Below are positions 1 to 8,131 of a stretch of DNA of 45,784 nucleotides, in pieces. This DNA is from Lachnospiraceae bacterium (lineage in GTDB: Bacteria; Bacillota; Clostridia; Lachnospirales; Lachnospiraceae), in NCBI GenBank assembly GCA_014804365.1, contig JAAUZX010000071.1:1-45784 (forward strand), in the 5' to 3' direction. The notes beneath the pieces are model-generated. The model was not told where the DNA came from. It did no database searches and saw nothing but the letters and a program-made list of their open reading frames with translations. Made by a program: the position numbers and the translations under genes. Numbering within the stretch: the stretch's first letter is position 1; each line of letters opens with the position of its first letter.

Positions 1-425
1 AGAGTACCTTGGATATCACACCCGGCGGTAAGGGCGGCGATACGATCGGCAAGGGTAGAGCTCCGGGTGAACTGATCGGTATTGAAGTAGGGCAGGATGG
101 CCGCATTACGGGATCGTATTCTAACGGTTTGACGAAACTGTTCGGACAGATCGCGGTAGCGGAATTTGCGAATCCTTCCGGTCTTTCCAAGGCGGGCGAC
201 AACTTGTACTCGGCGACCATGAACTCCGGTGACTTCGACGGTGTCGGTAAGGATATCACGGAGGGCGGCGGTAAGATGACTTCCGGCGTACTGGAGATGA
301 GTAACGTGGATCTGTCTTCCGAGTTCACCACAATGATCACCACACAGCGTGGTTTCCAGGCGAACAGCCGTATCATTACCACTTCCGATACGCTGCTGGA
401 AGAACTTGTCAATTTGAAGAGATAA
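1..425 (+). CDS. flgE: Flagellar hook protein FlgE, C-terminal part (5' end outside window)
   Basis: This is the C-terminal portion of the hook protein, the subunit of the curved joint between the flagellar rod and the filament; it is secreted through the flagellar export apparatus. The frame is open from the first base, so the true start lies upstream. The visible end carries the conserved flagellar rod/hook C-terminal region: the stretch with VAEFANPSGL, the segment GDNLYSAT, and the terminal helix with EFTTMITTQRGFQANSRIITT followed by DTLLEELVNLKR, a heptad-patterned sequence typical of hook and rod proteins. A TTG at base 9 is an internal leucine codon, not a start. A terminator follows 22 bases after the stop, so flgE appears to end one transcript segment. 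FlgG-type rod proteins share this C-terminus, but the LVNLKR ending and the position just before flbD-motA-motB favour FlgE. Confidence 0.92.
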   Translation, partial: STLDITPGGKGGDTIGKGRAPGELIGIEVGQDGRITGSYSNGLTKLFGQIAVAEFANPSGLSKAGDNLYSATMNSGDFDGVGKDITEGGGKMTSGVLEMSNVDLSSEFTTMITTQRGFQANSRIITTSDTLLEELVNLKR

Positions 426-446
426 GTGCCGTAAGGCGCATAAACA

Positions 447-490
447 GAGGGACTTTTCGTATATGCGAAGAGTCTCTCTTCATTTGTTTT
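447..490 (+). terminator. Rho-independent terminator after flgE
   Basis: A 13-bp stem with two G-T wobbles pairs 447-459 with 466-478 around a six-base loop and is followed by a T-rich run (TTCATTTGTTTT). It lies 22 bases after the flgE stop and upstream of a new promoter, so it likely ends or attenuates the proximal hook/basal-body transcript. Confidence 0.75.
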
Positions 491-522
491 AATATTTGTA
501 CAGAAAAGATGATATATTTTTT

Positions 523-551
523 TTGCAGTTTTGGAAGATGTGTGGTAGAAT
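523..551 (+). promoter_or_regulatory. Sigma-A-type promoter for the flbD-motAB and distal fla/che genes
   Basis: TTGCAG (523-528), a 17-base spacer and TAGAAT (546-551) match a housekeeping promoter. It sits directly after the flgE terminator and gives an untranslated leader of about 100 bases before flbD. No sigma-D-type sequence (TAAA with a downstream GCCGATAA-like box) was seen here. Confidence 0.55.
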
Positions 552-612
552 ATATAAGTTCCATATAGTCAGAGGGGTGACATATGGGATATGGTACATA
601 GGAGTCAGCTGA

Positions 613-635
613 CCGGATTGGCAGGAATGATCCGG
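613..635 (+). promoter_or_regulatory. Hairpin in the flbD leader
   Basis: CCGGAT (613-618) and ATCCGG (630-635) form a perfect 6-bp stem with an 11-base loop, located about 26 bases before the flbD start codon. It could affect translation or stability of the transcript. It does not match the cyclic-di-GMP riboswitch core that I looked for. Confidence 0.35.
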
Positions 636-661
636 CTGCACGGAAAGACAGGGGTAGGGGG

Positions 662-847
662 ATGATAGAAGTTACGAAGATCAACGGCGTGAAGATTCTG
701 ATTAATCCTGATTTGCTGGAATTAGTGGAAGAGACGCCGGACACCGTCCTGACATTTACAACAGGGCGGAAAATAATTGTAAAAGAAAGTAGACAAGAAG
801 TGAAAAATCTAGTAAAATCGTATAGAAAGGATATTTTTGCAGATTAG
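662..847 (+). CDS. flbD: FlbD family flagellar protein
   Basis: A 61-residue protein of the FlbD family, found between flgE and motA in many Gram-positive and spirochaete flagellar operons. The family signature is visible: MIEVTKINGVKILINPDLL at the N-terminus, then the P-D-T-V-L-T-F-T-T-G-R-K core and a charged C-terminal helix. It has no membrane segment or signal peptide, so it is probably cytoplasmic. Its biochemical role is not settled; the family is distinct from the Caulobacter transcription factor also named FlbD. The start is supported by a purine-rich GGGGTAGGGGG ribosome site immediately upstream. It is the first gene after an internal promoter, and motA starts 20 bases after its stop. 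Confidence 0.9.
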   Translation: MIEVTKINGVKILINPDLLELVEETPDTVLTFTTGRKIIVKESRQEVKNLVKSYRKDIFAD

Positions 848-867
848 TGTAAAACGGGTGAGTACAG

Positions 868-1665
868 ATGGATATAGCTTCAATTATCGGCTTATTGGCA
901 TGTTTTGCGTTGATGATTTTCGGTATGGTGTTTGGTAAGACCTTTTCAGCAGTCACCAGCTTTCTTCATGCACCATCAGCGCTTATTACATTCGGCGGCG
1001 CATTTATGTGTATTATGGCGAGTTATTCGATGTCTAATTTCGTTGGGGGTCTGAAGAGCTTTACGTTGATTTTTAAGGAATCCGCCATGAATGTTCCGGA
1101 AATTATTCAGAAGATTATCGACCTCTCCAATGTTGCTCGTAAAGAGGGACTTCTTTCTCTGGAAGAGGCAGCGGGAGATATTGATGATGAATTCCTGAAG
1201 AAGGGTATTCTGCTTGTTGTAGATGGTACCGATCCTGAGCTTGTACGTGCGATCATGGAAACGGAGCTTGCCAGCGTAGAAGGCAGACATAAAGATAAGA
1301 TCGGCTTTTGGGAGAATGTAGGAGCGATGGGTCCTGCATGGGGTATGATCGGAACCTTGATCGGTCTGGTTCTCATGCTTAAGGATCTGTCTGATTTTGC
1401 GTCCATCGGTCCTAATATGGCGACTGCGCTTATAACCACATTCTACGGTTCCGTATTGGCGAACTGGATATGTGCACCGGTGGCTACGAAGCTGAAGGGC
1501 AAGAACGATGAAGAGATGATGGTCAAAGAAATAGAGATAGAGGGTCTTCTGTCGATTCAGGCAGGTGAGAACCCGCGAGTTATTGAAGAAAAACTGAAGT
1601 CGTTCATCGCACCGGGTGACAGGAACACCTCGAATGAAGAAGGCGGAGGTGAAGCAGATGGCTAA
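868..1665 (+). CDS. motA: Flagellar motor stator protein MotA
   Basis: MotA is the five-copy membrane subunit of the ion-driven stator that turns the flagellar rotor. The 265-residue protein has four membrane segments (about residues 5-25, 33-52, 150-172 and 182-202), with the long cytoplasmic loop between segments 2 and 3 that contacts FliG. Segment 3 carries the family pattern ENVGAMGPAWGMIGTLIGL, which includes the conserved proline. A charged tail rich in E and K follows the last membrane segment, as usual. The stop codon overlaps the motB start by eight bases, which implies translational coupling and matches the fixed MotA:MotB stoichiometry. Whether it conducts protons or sodium cannot be decided from the sequence alone; the Bacillus MotAB-like family is mostly proton driven. 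Confidence 0.95.
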   Translation: MDIASIIGLLACFALMIFGMVFGKTFSAVTSFLHAPSALITFGGAFMCIMASYSMSNFVGGLKSFTLIFKESAMNVPEIIQKIIDLSNVARKEGLLSLEEAAGDIDDEFLKKGILLVVDGTDPELVRAIMETELASVEGRHKDKIGFWENVGAMGPAWGMIGTLIGLVLMLKDLSDFASIGPNMATALITTFYGSVLANWICAPVATKLKGKNDEEMMVKEIEIEGLLSIQAGENPRVIEEKLKSFIAPGDRNTSNEEGGGEADG

Positions 1666-2464
1666 GAAGAAGCAGGAAGACCCGCCAAAAGGCTCGCCGG
1701 CGTGGATGGCCACATTTAGTGATCTGATGAATCTGCTTCTTTGTTTCTTCGTGTTGCTTTTTGCGATGTCTACCATTGACGAGGTTGCACAGGAACAGAT
1801 CGTGGCATCTTTTAGTCAGACGTTTTCTGTGTTTGATAAGGGAGCATCCGCTATTGGTGATGGCGTACTGATCAGTAACGGTACCAGCCAGTTGAGTGAA
1901 CTGGATGAGTATATTAATAGTACGGGTAAGCTGGCCGAGGGCGAGATTGTTGACGACGATGTGGCCGCTGCGCAGGAACAGTTGGAGGAGGCGCAGATGG
2001 AAGAGTCCGAGGAGCTTGCCGAGAAGATTCAGGAAGCGGTTGACGAGAAGGATATGGGTAAGGAGATCGACATCGAGATTACCTCCCAGTATGTACAGCT
2101 GACGCTGAAGGGTGCGCTTCTCTTTGATTCCGGCAGCACGCTTCTCAAGGATGAGGCAAAGCCGGTTCTGGATCAGGTGGGGTTGATTCTGGAACGGTAT
2201 GCGGAAGGAACCATTGAGATCGAGGGACATACGGACAATGTGCCGATGTCAGGAGCGAAATACTCGAATAATAATGAGTTGAGTTCCGGAAGAGCATTGT
2301 CAGTGTTTGACTATCTTCTCTCGGTTACGAATCTGGATCCTGCGAATGTGAAGCATTCGGGACGAGGTGAATATGTACCTGTGGCGGATAATTCTACCGC
2401 AGAGGGCAGAACCAGAAACCGACGGGTTGAGATCAAGATATATAACTCGCTAAGTGCGTATTAG
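1658..2464 (+). CDS. motB: Flagellar motor stator protein MotB
   Basis: MotB is the peptidoglycan-anchoring stator subunit. I chose the ATG at 1658 (268 residues) because GGAGGT at 1645-1650 sits seven bases before it and the product then begins MAKKKQEDPPKGSPAWMATFSD; an in-frame ATG at 1616 lacks a good ribosome site and would overlap motA by 50 bases. One membrane helix (about residues 17-38) follows, with the ion-binding aspartate in the FSDLMN motif. A charged, coiled-coil-like plug/linker region leads to an OmpA-like peptidoglycan-binding domain (about residues 145-265) with LLFDSGS, IEIEGHTDNVP, SSGRA and GRTRNRRVEI motifs. It overlaps motA by eight bases. An 83-base gap with a small CCGG/CCGG hairpin separates it from fliL. 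Confidence 0.95.
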   Translation: MAKKKQEDPPKGSPAWMATFSDLMNLLLCFFVLLFAMSTIDEVAQEQIVASFSQTFSVFDKGASAIGDGVLISNGTSQLSELDEYINSTGKLAEGEIVDDDVAAAQEQLEEAQMEESEELAEKIQEAVDEKDMGKEIDIEITSQYVQLTLKGALLFDSGSTLLKDEAKPVLDQVGLILERYAEGTIEIEGHTDNVPMSGAKYSNNNELSSGRALSVFDYLLSVTNLDPANVKHSGRGEYVPVADNSTAEGRTRNRRVEIKIYNSLSAY

Positions 2465-2547
2465 GATATTTCACCGACAGGTGGTCCGGTAAGCCGGCGG
2501 TTATAATACGAGTATATAATAAGTGTATAAAGGAGAATATTACGATC

Positions 2548-3075
2548 ATGAAGAAGAATCTGATTTCCATTGTTATACTGGCATTATTGATCGTTAACAT
2601 CGTATTGACGGCAATTATGATGTTCAGTGTGACGAGTACTTCCAGAAAAACGGCAGCGCTTGTGGATAATATTGCAACGGCGCTTAATCTGGAGCTTTCT
2701 GCAAACGGTAATGGAGAGGACGCGGATAGAGAACCGATTCCGATGTCCGATACGGCAACGTATGATATCTCAGAGCAGATGACGATACCGTTGAAGCTTG
2801 ATGAGGACGGCGATTCGCACTTTTTCATAGCCTCCATTACGTTATCCATGAATACGAAGGATAAGGGCTATAAGAAGTATGGTTCGGATGAGGACATGGC
2901 AGCCAGAGAGAGCCTGATCAAGAGTGAGATCAATGATGTAATAGGTAAATATACGGTGGAGGAAGCAAGAGATCAGCAGGACGAGATCCGAGCAGAGATC
3001 CTTGAGAGAATCCAGAAAATGTTTGATTCAGAGTTTGTCTTTAATGTGGCGTTTAGTGACATTATGATTCAGTAA
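2548..3075 (+). CDS. fliL: Flagellar basal body-associated protein FliL
   Basis: FliL is a single-span membrane protein that surrounds and stabilises the stator at the motor. The 175-residue product begins MKKNLISIVILALLIVNIVL, a short cytoplasmic start followed by one membrane helix (residues 6-27), then an extracytoplasmic SPFH/stomatin-like domain. The C-terminal pattern ESLIKSEINDVIGKYT and the ending FNVAFSDIMIQ match the family, in which the last residues are typically a hydrophobic strand with a Q. A GGAG ribosome site lies upstream. The position between motB and fliM is the usual Gram-positive order. Confidence 0.92.
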   Translation: MKKNLISIVILALLIVNIVLTAIMMFSVTSTSRKTAALVDNIATALNLELSANGNGEDADREPIPMSDTATYDISEQMTIPLKLDEDGDSHFFIASITLSMNTKDKGYKKYGSDEDMAARESLIKSEINDVIGKYTVEEARDQQDEIRAEILERIQKMFDSEFVFNVAFSDIMIQ

Positions 3076-3108
3076 TTTCTTAAATAGTGCCACAGGAGGT
3101 GAACTTTC

Positions 3109-4089
3109 GTGGGAGAGGTACTATCTCAAAATGAGATTGATAATCTGCTCGCCGCGTTAAGCAGCGGCGAGATAGACGCAGAAGAGATGAACGACAGTAG
3201 TGACAAACAAGTCAAGAATTATGACTTTAAACGTCCTACGAAATTCTCTAAAGAACATCTGCGTACATTGGAAATCATATATGAACATTACGGACGGCTG
3301 TTATCGACAAGTCTTCCGATATACCTTAGAAAGAGTATACAGATTACCGTAGCGAGTTCCGAGACGGTTATTTTCTCGGAGTTTACCAATGCGCTTTCCA
3401 ATCCTGTTATTCTCAGCATCGTGAATTTCCAGCCGCTCGGCGGTACGATCATCATCGAGCTGGCGACACAGCTCGGATATGCGATGATAGACAGAATGTT
3501 AGGCGGCGCAGGGGAGCCGCTTGACAAGAACCGGGATTTTACGGAAATAGAGATGACGATCATAGAGAAAATGATGGTAGTCTGTATGCAGCTTATGCGG
3601 GAACCGTGGAAGAACGTGATAGATCTTAATCCGATGATGGAGAGGATCGAGACAAATTCACAGTTCGCACAGGTGATCGCACCGAACGATATGATTGCGA
3701 TCGTTACACTGAATATGAAGATCGGTGATGTAGAGGGCTTCATGAACGTGTGCCTTCCGTTCTTTACACTGGAAAGTGTCATGGATAAGCTGAATACCAA
3801 GTATTGGTATGCTAACATGCAGGAACAGAAGGACGAGAATTTCGAGGAGTATATCGAGGCAATGTTACGAAGGGTAGATGTTCCGATCAAAGCCGTACTC
3901 GGCAAGACGAGAATATCAGTCAACGATTTTGTCAATCTGCAGCTCGGAGATATCATACGGTTAGATACCGATGTTGATCAGGATATGATTGTATATGTGG
4001 GTAATATGAAGAAATTCACCGCATTACCGGGTACCAGCAAAGACAAGAACGCTGTGAGAGTAACGTCGGTAATAAGAGAGGGGGAGTAA
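3109..4089 (+). CDS. fliM: Flagellar motor switch protein FliM
   Basis: FliM forms the middle ring of the rotor C-ring and is the main docking site for phosphorylated CheY. The 326-residue protein starts with GTG at 3109 behind GGAGGTGA. The N-terminal CheY-binding peptide is clear (VLSQNEIDNLLAALSSG). The central CheC-like domain carries MLGGAGEP and lacks the phosphatase Glu/Asn pairs, and the C-terminal SpoA domain (about residues 245-320) ends with a typical VGNMKKFTALPG stretch. The fliY start lies four bases after the stop, so the two switch proteins are probably co-translated. Confidence 0.96.
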   Translation: MGEVLSQNEIDNLLAALSSGEIDAEEMNDSSDKQVKNYDFKRPTKFSKEHLRTLEIIYEHYGRLLSTSLPIYLRKSIQITVASSETVIFSEFTNALSNPVILSIVNFQPLGGTIIIELATQLGYAMIDRMLGGAGEPLDKNRDFTEIEMTIIEKMMVVCMQLMREPWKNVIDLNPMMERIETNSQFAQVIAPNDMIAIVTLNMKIGDVEGFMNVCLPFFTLESVMDKLNTKYWYANMQEQKDENFEEYIEAMLRRVDVPIKAVLGKTRISVNDFVNLQLGDIIRLDTDVDQDMIVYVGNMKKFTALPGTSKDKNAVRVTSVIREGE

Positions 4090-4093
4090 AAGC

Positions 4094-5341
4094 ATGGACG
4101 GAATGTTATCACAAGATGAAATAAATGCACTCTTAACCGGTATGGATGCACCGAGCGATGGTGCGATGCCGGAAGAACCAGCGCCCGCAGCGGAACCGGC
4201 AGCACCTGCAGCAGCGCCGGCCGATAATTCCGGACCGGATGAGTCGCTATTAACAGATATAGAGAAGGATGCCATCGGTGAGGTTGCCAACATCAGTATG
4301 GGTTCTTCTGCAACAACGCTGTATTCTCTGGTAAACCGGAAGGTAAACATTACGACTCCCGTGGTCACATTGGCCAAATGGGCGAACGTACTGGAAGAGT
4401 ACGAGAAACCATGTGTATTTATTCAGATCAAATATACGGTAGGTTTGGATGGCTCAAATATCCTTGTGTTGAAGGAACAGGATGTTAAGATCATCACCGA
4501 CCTGATGATGGGCGGTGACGGAAGCAATACGGACGGAGAACTGGGAGAGCTGCACTTGAGTGCGATCTCGGAGGCGATGAACCAGATGATGGGCTCTTCG
4601 GCGACATCCCTCTCCACAATGCTGGGCAAGATGATTGATATCAGCCCTCCGGAGGCAAGTCTGATAGACTTGACGGTCTTTAAGTCAGGCGGAGATATCG
4701 CAGCTTTTCTGGAAGGGAATTTTGTCAAGATCGCATTCCGTATGCAGATTGACGATCTGGTTGATTCCACAATTATGCAGCTATATCCTATAGACTTTGC
4801 GAAAGAAATATGCGATACTTTCTTACAGAGTCAGATGGGCGAGAGTGCACCTGAACCTGCACCGCAGGCGGTAGCACCGACACCCGCACCGGCAGCGCCG
4901 CAGATGGCAGCACCGACACAGCAGGCCGCGCCTCAGATGGCGGCGGCACCGCAGATGGGGATGCCGCAGATGCAGATGATGCCGCAGATGCAAATGATGC
5001 CACAACAAATGCAAATGGGGATGCCGCAAATGCAGATGATGCCTAATATGAATATTCAGCCGGCACAGTTCCAGAGTTTCTCCAATGATTTTAATCCGGC
5101 ACAGATGCAGGAGAACATAGGACTGATCAGAGATGTACCGCTTGAGGTTACGGTAGAGCTCGGAAGAACATCCAAGTCCATATCGGATATTCTGGATTTT
5201 TCGCCGGGAACGATTATAGAATTGGATAAGATTGCCGGAGAACCGATTGATGTACTGGTCAACGGTAAATTTGTTGCTAAAGGTGAAGTAGTTGTAATCG
5301 AAGAGAGCTTTGGTGTTCGGGTAACCGAAATTATCAAATAA
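4094..5341 (+). CDS. fliY: Flagellar motor switch phosphatase FliY (FliN-type C-terminus)
   Basis: FliY is the Gram-positive form of FliN. It combines a CheY-P phosphatase domain with the SpoA domain that builds the lower C-ring. The 415-residue protein has a second CheY-binding motif at the N-terminus (MLSQDEINALLTG), an Ala/Pro-rich spacer, then a CheC-like domain with both Glu-x3-Asn active sites intact (EVANISMGS and EAMNQMMGS). The C-terminal SpoA domain begins around residue 345 (VPLEVTVELGRTSKSI) and ends VRVTEIIK. Between them, residues about 250-322 form an unusual low-complexity linker of Ala/Pro/Gln that becomes a Met-Gln-Pro repeat, with about sixteen methionines. It partners with FliM directly upstream and with CheY directly downstream. 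Plain FliN is about 100-150 residues, so the length supports the FliY assignment. Confidence 0.93.
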   Translation: MDGMLSQDEINALLTGMDAPSDGAMPEEPAPAAEPAAPAAAPADNSGPDESLLTDIEKDAIGEVANISMGSSATTLYSLVNRKVNITTPVVTLAKWANVLEEYEKPCVFIQIKYTVGLDGSNILVLKEQDVKIITDLMMGGDGSNTDGELGELHLSAISEAMNQMMGSSATSLSTMLGKMIDISPPEASLIDLTVFKSGGDIAAFLEGNFVKIAFRMQIDDLVDSTIMQLYPIDFAKEICDTFLQSQMGESAPEPAPQAVAPTPAPAAPQMAAPTQQAAPQMAAAPQMGMPQMQMMPQMQMMPQQMQMGMPQMQMMPNMNIQPAQFQSFSNDFNPAQMQENIGLIRDVPLEVTVELGRTSKSISDILDFSPGTIIELDKIAGEPIDVLVNGKFVAKGEVVVIEESFGVRVTEIIK

Positions 5342-5361
5342 AATGGGATAGGAGAAAAAAG

Positions 5362-5724
5362 ATGGCAAAAAATATTTTAATATGTGATGATGCAGCATTC
5401 ATGCGTATGATGATTAAGGACATCCTGACTAAGAACGGGTATAACGTAGCCGGGGAAGCCGAGAACGGTGCCAAGGCTGTCGAGAAGTACAACGAATTAA
5501 AACCTGATTTGGTATTGATGGATATTACCATGCCCGAGATGGACGGTATTCAGGCGCTTAAGAAGATCAAAGAGACAGATCCGGGCGCAATGGTTATTAT
5601 GTGTTCCGCGATGGGTCAGCAGGCTATGGTTATCGAATCCATTCAATCCGGTGCGAAGGACTTTATCGTAAAGCCTTTCCAGGCCGATCGTGTGTTAGAG
5701 GCTGTTAAGAAGGTAGTGGGATAA
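5362..5724 (+). CDS. cheY: Chemotaxis response regulator CheY
   Basis: CheY is the diffusible regulator phosphorylated by CheA; CheY-P binds FliM and FliY and sets the direction of rotation. The 120-residue single-domain receiver has the acidic pair D9/D10, phospho-acceptor D54 in VLMDITMPEMDG, S82 in the switch position and K104 in FIVKPF, with no output domain. A purine-rich GGATAGGAGAAAAAAG stretch precedes the ATG. Its stop codon overlaps the fliO start (TAATG). Its location between fliY and fliO is the same as in Bacillus subtilis, which separates it from the many other receiver proteins of such genomes. Confidence 0.95.
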   Translation: MAKNILICDDAAFMRMMIKDILTKNGYNVAGEAENGAKAVEKYNELKPDLVLMDITMPEMDGIQALKKIKETDPGAMVIMCSAMGQQAMVIESIQSGAKDFIVKPFQADRVLEAVKKVVG

Positions 5725-6107
5725 TGATACTTGCAGTATCGGGAAGAACTGATTACTATGTGCAGTTTCTGACGGTATTGGTTATCTTTGTGTTTGTGTT
5801 GATGATCACCTACTGGGTTACTAAGTGGACAGCGGGATATCAGAAGGGACAGACAGCCAATGCCAATATGGAGATCCTGGAAACGATAAGACTCTCCAAT
5901 AATAAGCTTGTTCAGATTATTCGCGTCGGCAGGAAATATTTGGCGGTGGCAATTTGTAAAGATACTGTTACAATGTTGACAGAGATACCTGAGCAGGATT
6001 TGATTTTCTCTGATCAGAATTCCAACAAAATGCAGGGATTCAAGGAAATATTAGAGAAAATGCAAAAAAAGAATTTTCTGGAAAAAGAAGATGGGCGAGA
6101 CGAATGA
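5724..6107 (+). CDS. fliO: Flagellar biosynthetic protein FliO
   Basis: FliO (also called FliZ in Bacillus) is a small membrane protein that helps assemble the FliP ring of the export gate. The 127-residue product has a short extracytoplasmic start, one membrane helix (about residues 13-34, FLTVLVIFVFVLMITYWVTK) and a basic cytoplasmic domain with the family pattern ETIRLSNNKLVQIIRVGRKYLAVAI. It overlaps cheY by one base and fliP by four (ATGA). Sequence conservation in this family is low, so the assignment leans on position and topology as well as the cytoplasmic domain pattern. Confidence 0.88.
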   Translation: MILAVSGRTDYYVQFLTVLVIFVFVLMITYWVTKWTAGYQKGQTANANMEILETIRLSNNKLVQIIRVGRKYLAVAICKDTVTMLTEIPEQDLIFSDQNSNKMQGFKEILEKMQKKNFLEKEDGRDE

Positions 6108-6982
6108 AAAAATATTTTTCCGGATATCATTTGGCAAAATTAGTATGCCTGCTGTTATTGGCAGGCATATTGTTTAGTCGGAAGACGACGGCTCTGGCAG
6201 CGACAGATACGCCTTATCGGGAATCCAATCTTACGGGAACAACGGATGAGCGGACAAACGAGAGGGCGCCGGGAACAGCAGAGAATGCCGATGATCTCGC
6301 AGAAATGAATATAGCCAACACGGTGACGATCACATACGGCAACGGCAATGGCAGCGTGAACGGTGCGCTGCGTATTTTGGTGATTCTTACATTGATAGCC
6401 ATAGCGCCGACCTTGATCATCATGATGACCTCGTTTACCAGAATCATCATTGTTCTGCATTTTACGAGGCAGGCACTCAATACACAGACGGCGCCGCCTA
6501 ACACAGTGTTGATAGGCATTGCGCTCTTTTTGACGTTCTTCATCATGCAGCCGACGCTTACGTCGATCTATACGGAGGCAGTGGTGCCCTATGAAGCTGG
6601 TGAGATGAATGAGGAGGAAGCTCTTACAAAGGCTGCTGCACCGATCAGACAGTTCATGTATGGACAGACATTCAAGAAGGATGTAAGTCTGTTCATGGAT
6701 ATCAACCGTCTGGAATGGAGCGGGGAACTGGATGAGATACCGATGAGCGTTCTGGTGCCGAGTTTTATCATCAGCGAACTGCGCAGAGCCTTCATTATCG
6801 GTTTCCTTATATATATACCGTTTATTGTGATTGATATGGTTGTAGCTTCCACGCTGATGAGTATGGGTATGATGATGCTGCCGCCGACGACGATCTCTAT
6901 GCCTTTTAAAATTCTTTTGTTTGTGCTTGCAGACGGATGGTATCTGATTATCAAAGGGCTGGTAGAAAGTTTCAACCTATAG
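6104..6982 (+). CDS. fliP: Flagellar type III export protein FliP
   Basis: FliP forms the five-subunit core of the flagellar export gate with FliQ and FliR. The 292-residue protein has a cleavable signal peptide (about residues 1-33, ending near TTALAAT), a variable loop, then four membrane segments: about residues 90-113, 130-152, 222-245 and 265-285. Family motifs visible include LRILVILTLIAIAPTLIIMM, FLTFFIMQPT and PFKILLFVLADGW. The start overlaps the fliO stop by four bases. A gap of 85 bases precedes fliQ. Confidence 0.95.
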   Translation: MKKYFSGYHLAKLVCLLLLAGILFSRKTTALAATDTPYRESNLTGTTDERTNERAPGTAENADDLAEMNIANTVTITYGNGNGSVNGALRILVILTLIAIAPTLIIMMTSFTRIIIVLHFTRQALNTQTAPPNTVLIGIALFLTFFIMQPTLTSIYTEAVVPYEAGEMNEEEALTKAAAPIRQFMYGQTFKKDVSLFMDINRLEWSGELDEIPMSVLVPSFIISELRRAFIIGFLIYIPFIVIDMVVASTLMSMGMMMLPPTTISMPFKILLFVLADGWYLIIKGLVESFNL

Positions 6983-7067
6983 TTCGTGAAGCAAATCTCG
7001 TAATCGAATCTGTTCGGTTTGTTATTTTGCGTAGCAGATTTACTTTTGGGGAAGGGTGAAGTAAGAT

Positions 7068-7337
7068 ATGACAATAGATGACGTCACAGCCGTGGCACAG
7101 ACAGCCATATATACGATCATCAAATGTGCGGCGCCTCTTTTGCTGGTGTCGTTATGTGTGGGTCTGATCGTCAGTATTTTCCAGACGGTTACTTCCATTC
7201 AGGAGCAGACGCTTACATTCATTCCGAAGATATTGGCGATTTTTCTGGCGATGATTGTTATGGGGCACTGGATCATGAACAATATGGTACAGTATATGAT
7301 CGAGCTGTGGTCTAACTTCGGAGCCTATATCAATTAA
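7068..7337 (+). CDS. fliQ: Flagellar type III export protein FliQ
   Basis: FliQ is the small two-helix subunit that wraps the FliP/FliR export-gate core in the membrane. At 89 residues it has the standard length. It shows two hydrophobic helices (about residues 14-38 and 52-76), the family pattern LLVSLCVGLIVSIFQTVTSI and QEQTLTFIPKILA between them. The ATG follows a GGGGAAGGGTGA purine-rich site. Fourteen bases separate its stop from fliR. Confidence 0.95.
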   Translation: MTIDDVTAVAQTAIYTIIKCAAPLLLVSLCVGLIVSIFQTVTSIQEQTLTFIPKILAIFLAMIVMGHWIMNNMVQYMIELWSNFGAYIN

Positions 7338-7351
7338 AGGCGAGTGTTGGC

Positions 7352-8131
7352 ATGATCAATATTACATTTACCTATGCGGATTTAGAATATTTTTTGCTGA
7401 TTCTGGTGCGGGTGACCTGTTTTGTCCATGTAGCGCCTTTTTTCTCACTAAACGGCGTTCCGCGCCGGATTAAAGTGGGGTTTAGCATATTTCTCGCGTA
7501 TCTGCTCTATACGGCTGTAGATCGCAACGAGGTGGTATATAACACACTGCTTGGATATGCAGTTATTGTTATGAAGGAGGCAATGACGGGATTCCTGATC
7601 GGCTGGGGCGCGCAGATCTGCGCATCGGTGACTTCTCTGGCAGGAAGCATCGCGGATATGGAGATCGGACTTTCCATGGTATCACTGATGGATCCTGCGA
7701 CCAGACAGCAGGCTACTTTTACAGGTGTGTTTTATCAGTATTTCTTTACATTATTAATGATTATTACCGGCATGTATCAATATCTGTTACGTGCGCTGAT
7801 TGACAGCTTTACGCTGATCCCTGTAAGCGGGGCTATATTCCGGGCGGAGTCGCTGGTAGAATCTCTGGCCGTATTTATGGGGGATTATATTACGATCGCG
7901 TTCCGTATCATCCTGCCGATCTTCTGTACCATGATCCTGTTAAATGCCATTATGGGTGTTCTGGCTAAGGCATCTCCGCAGATGAACATGTTTGCGGTAG
8001 GTATGCAGCTCAAGGTGCTGGTGGGACTCGGGATTTTGTTTCTGACGATCAGGATGCTGCCGAATGCGGCGGATTATGTGTTTGTGGAGATGAAGAGGAT
8101 GATCGTATCTTTTGTGGAGGCGATGACGTGA
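7352..8131 (+). CDS. fliR: Flagellar type III export protein FliR
   Basis: FliR is the single-copy subunit that closes the FliP5-FliQ4-FliR1 export gate. The 259-residue protein is hydrophobic throughout, with about six membrane segments. Family landmarks are the N-terminal RVTCFVHVAPFFSLNGVPRR region, the conserved segment GWGAQICASVTSLAGSIADM with the following SLMDPATRQQ, and NAIMGVLAKASPQMNMFAVGMQLK near the C-terminus. The stop overlaps flhB by four bases (GTGA). Confidence 0.95.
   Translation: MINITFTYADLEYFLLILVRVTCFVHVAPFFSLNGVPRRIKVGFSIFLAYLLYTAVDRNEVVYNTLLGYAVIVMKEAMTGFLIGWGAQICASVTSLAGSIADMEIGLSMVSLMDPATRQQATFTGVFYQYFFTLLMIITGMYQYLLRALIDSFTLIPVSGAIFRAESLVESLAVFMGDYITIAFRIILPIFCTMILLNAIMGVLAKASPQMNMFAVGMQLKVLVGLGILFLTIRMLPNAADYVFVEMKRMIVSFVEAMT

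Noticed and set aside
601..661. Cyclic-di-GMP riboswitch in the flbD leader
   Set aside because: The conserved core sequences of that riboswitch class are absent; only a simple hairpin is visible.
1616..1657. Earlier motB start at 1616
   Set aside because: No ribosome site, and it would add residues that overlap motA by 50 bases; the ATG at 1658 has GGAGGT at the right distance.
2501..2520. Two TATAAT-like boxes before fliL as promoters
   Set aside because: Neither has a recognisable -35 hexamer at 16-18 bases; they are probably AT-rich spacer sequence.
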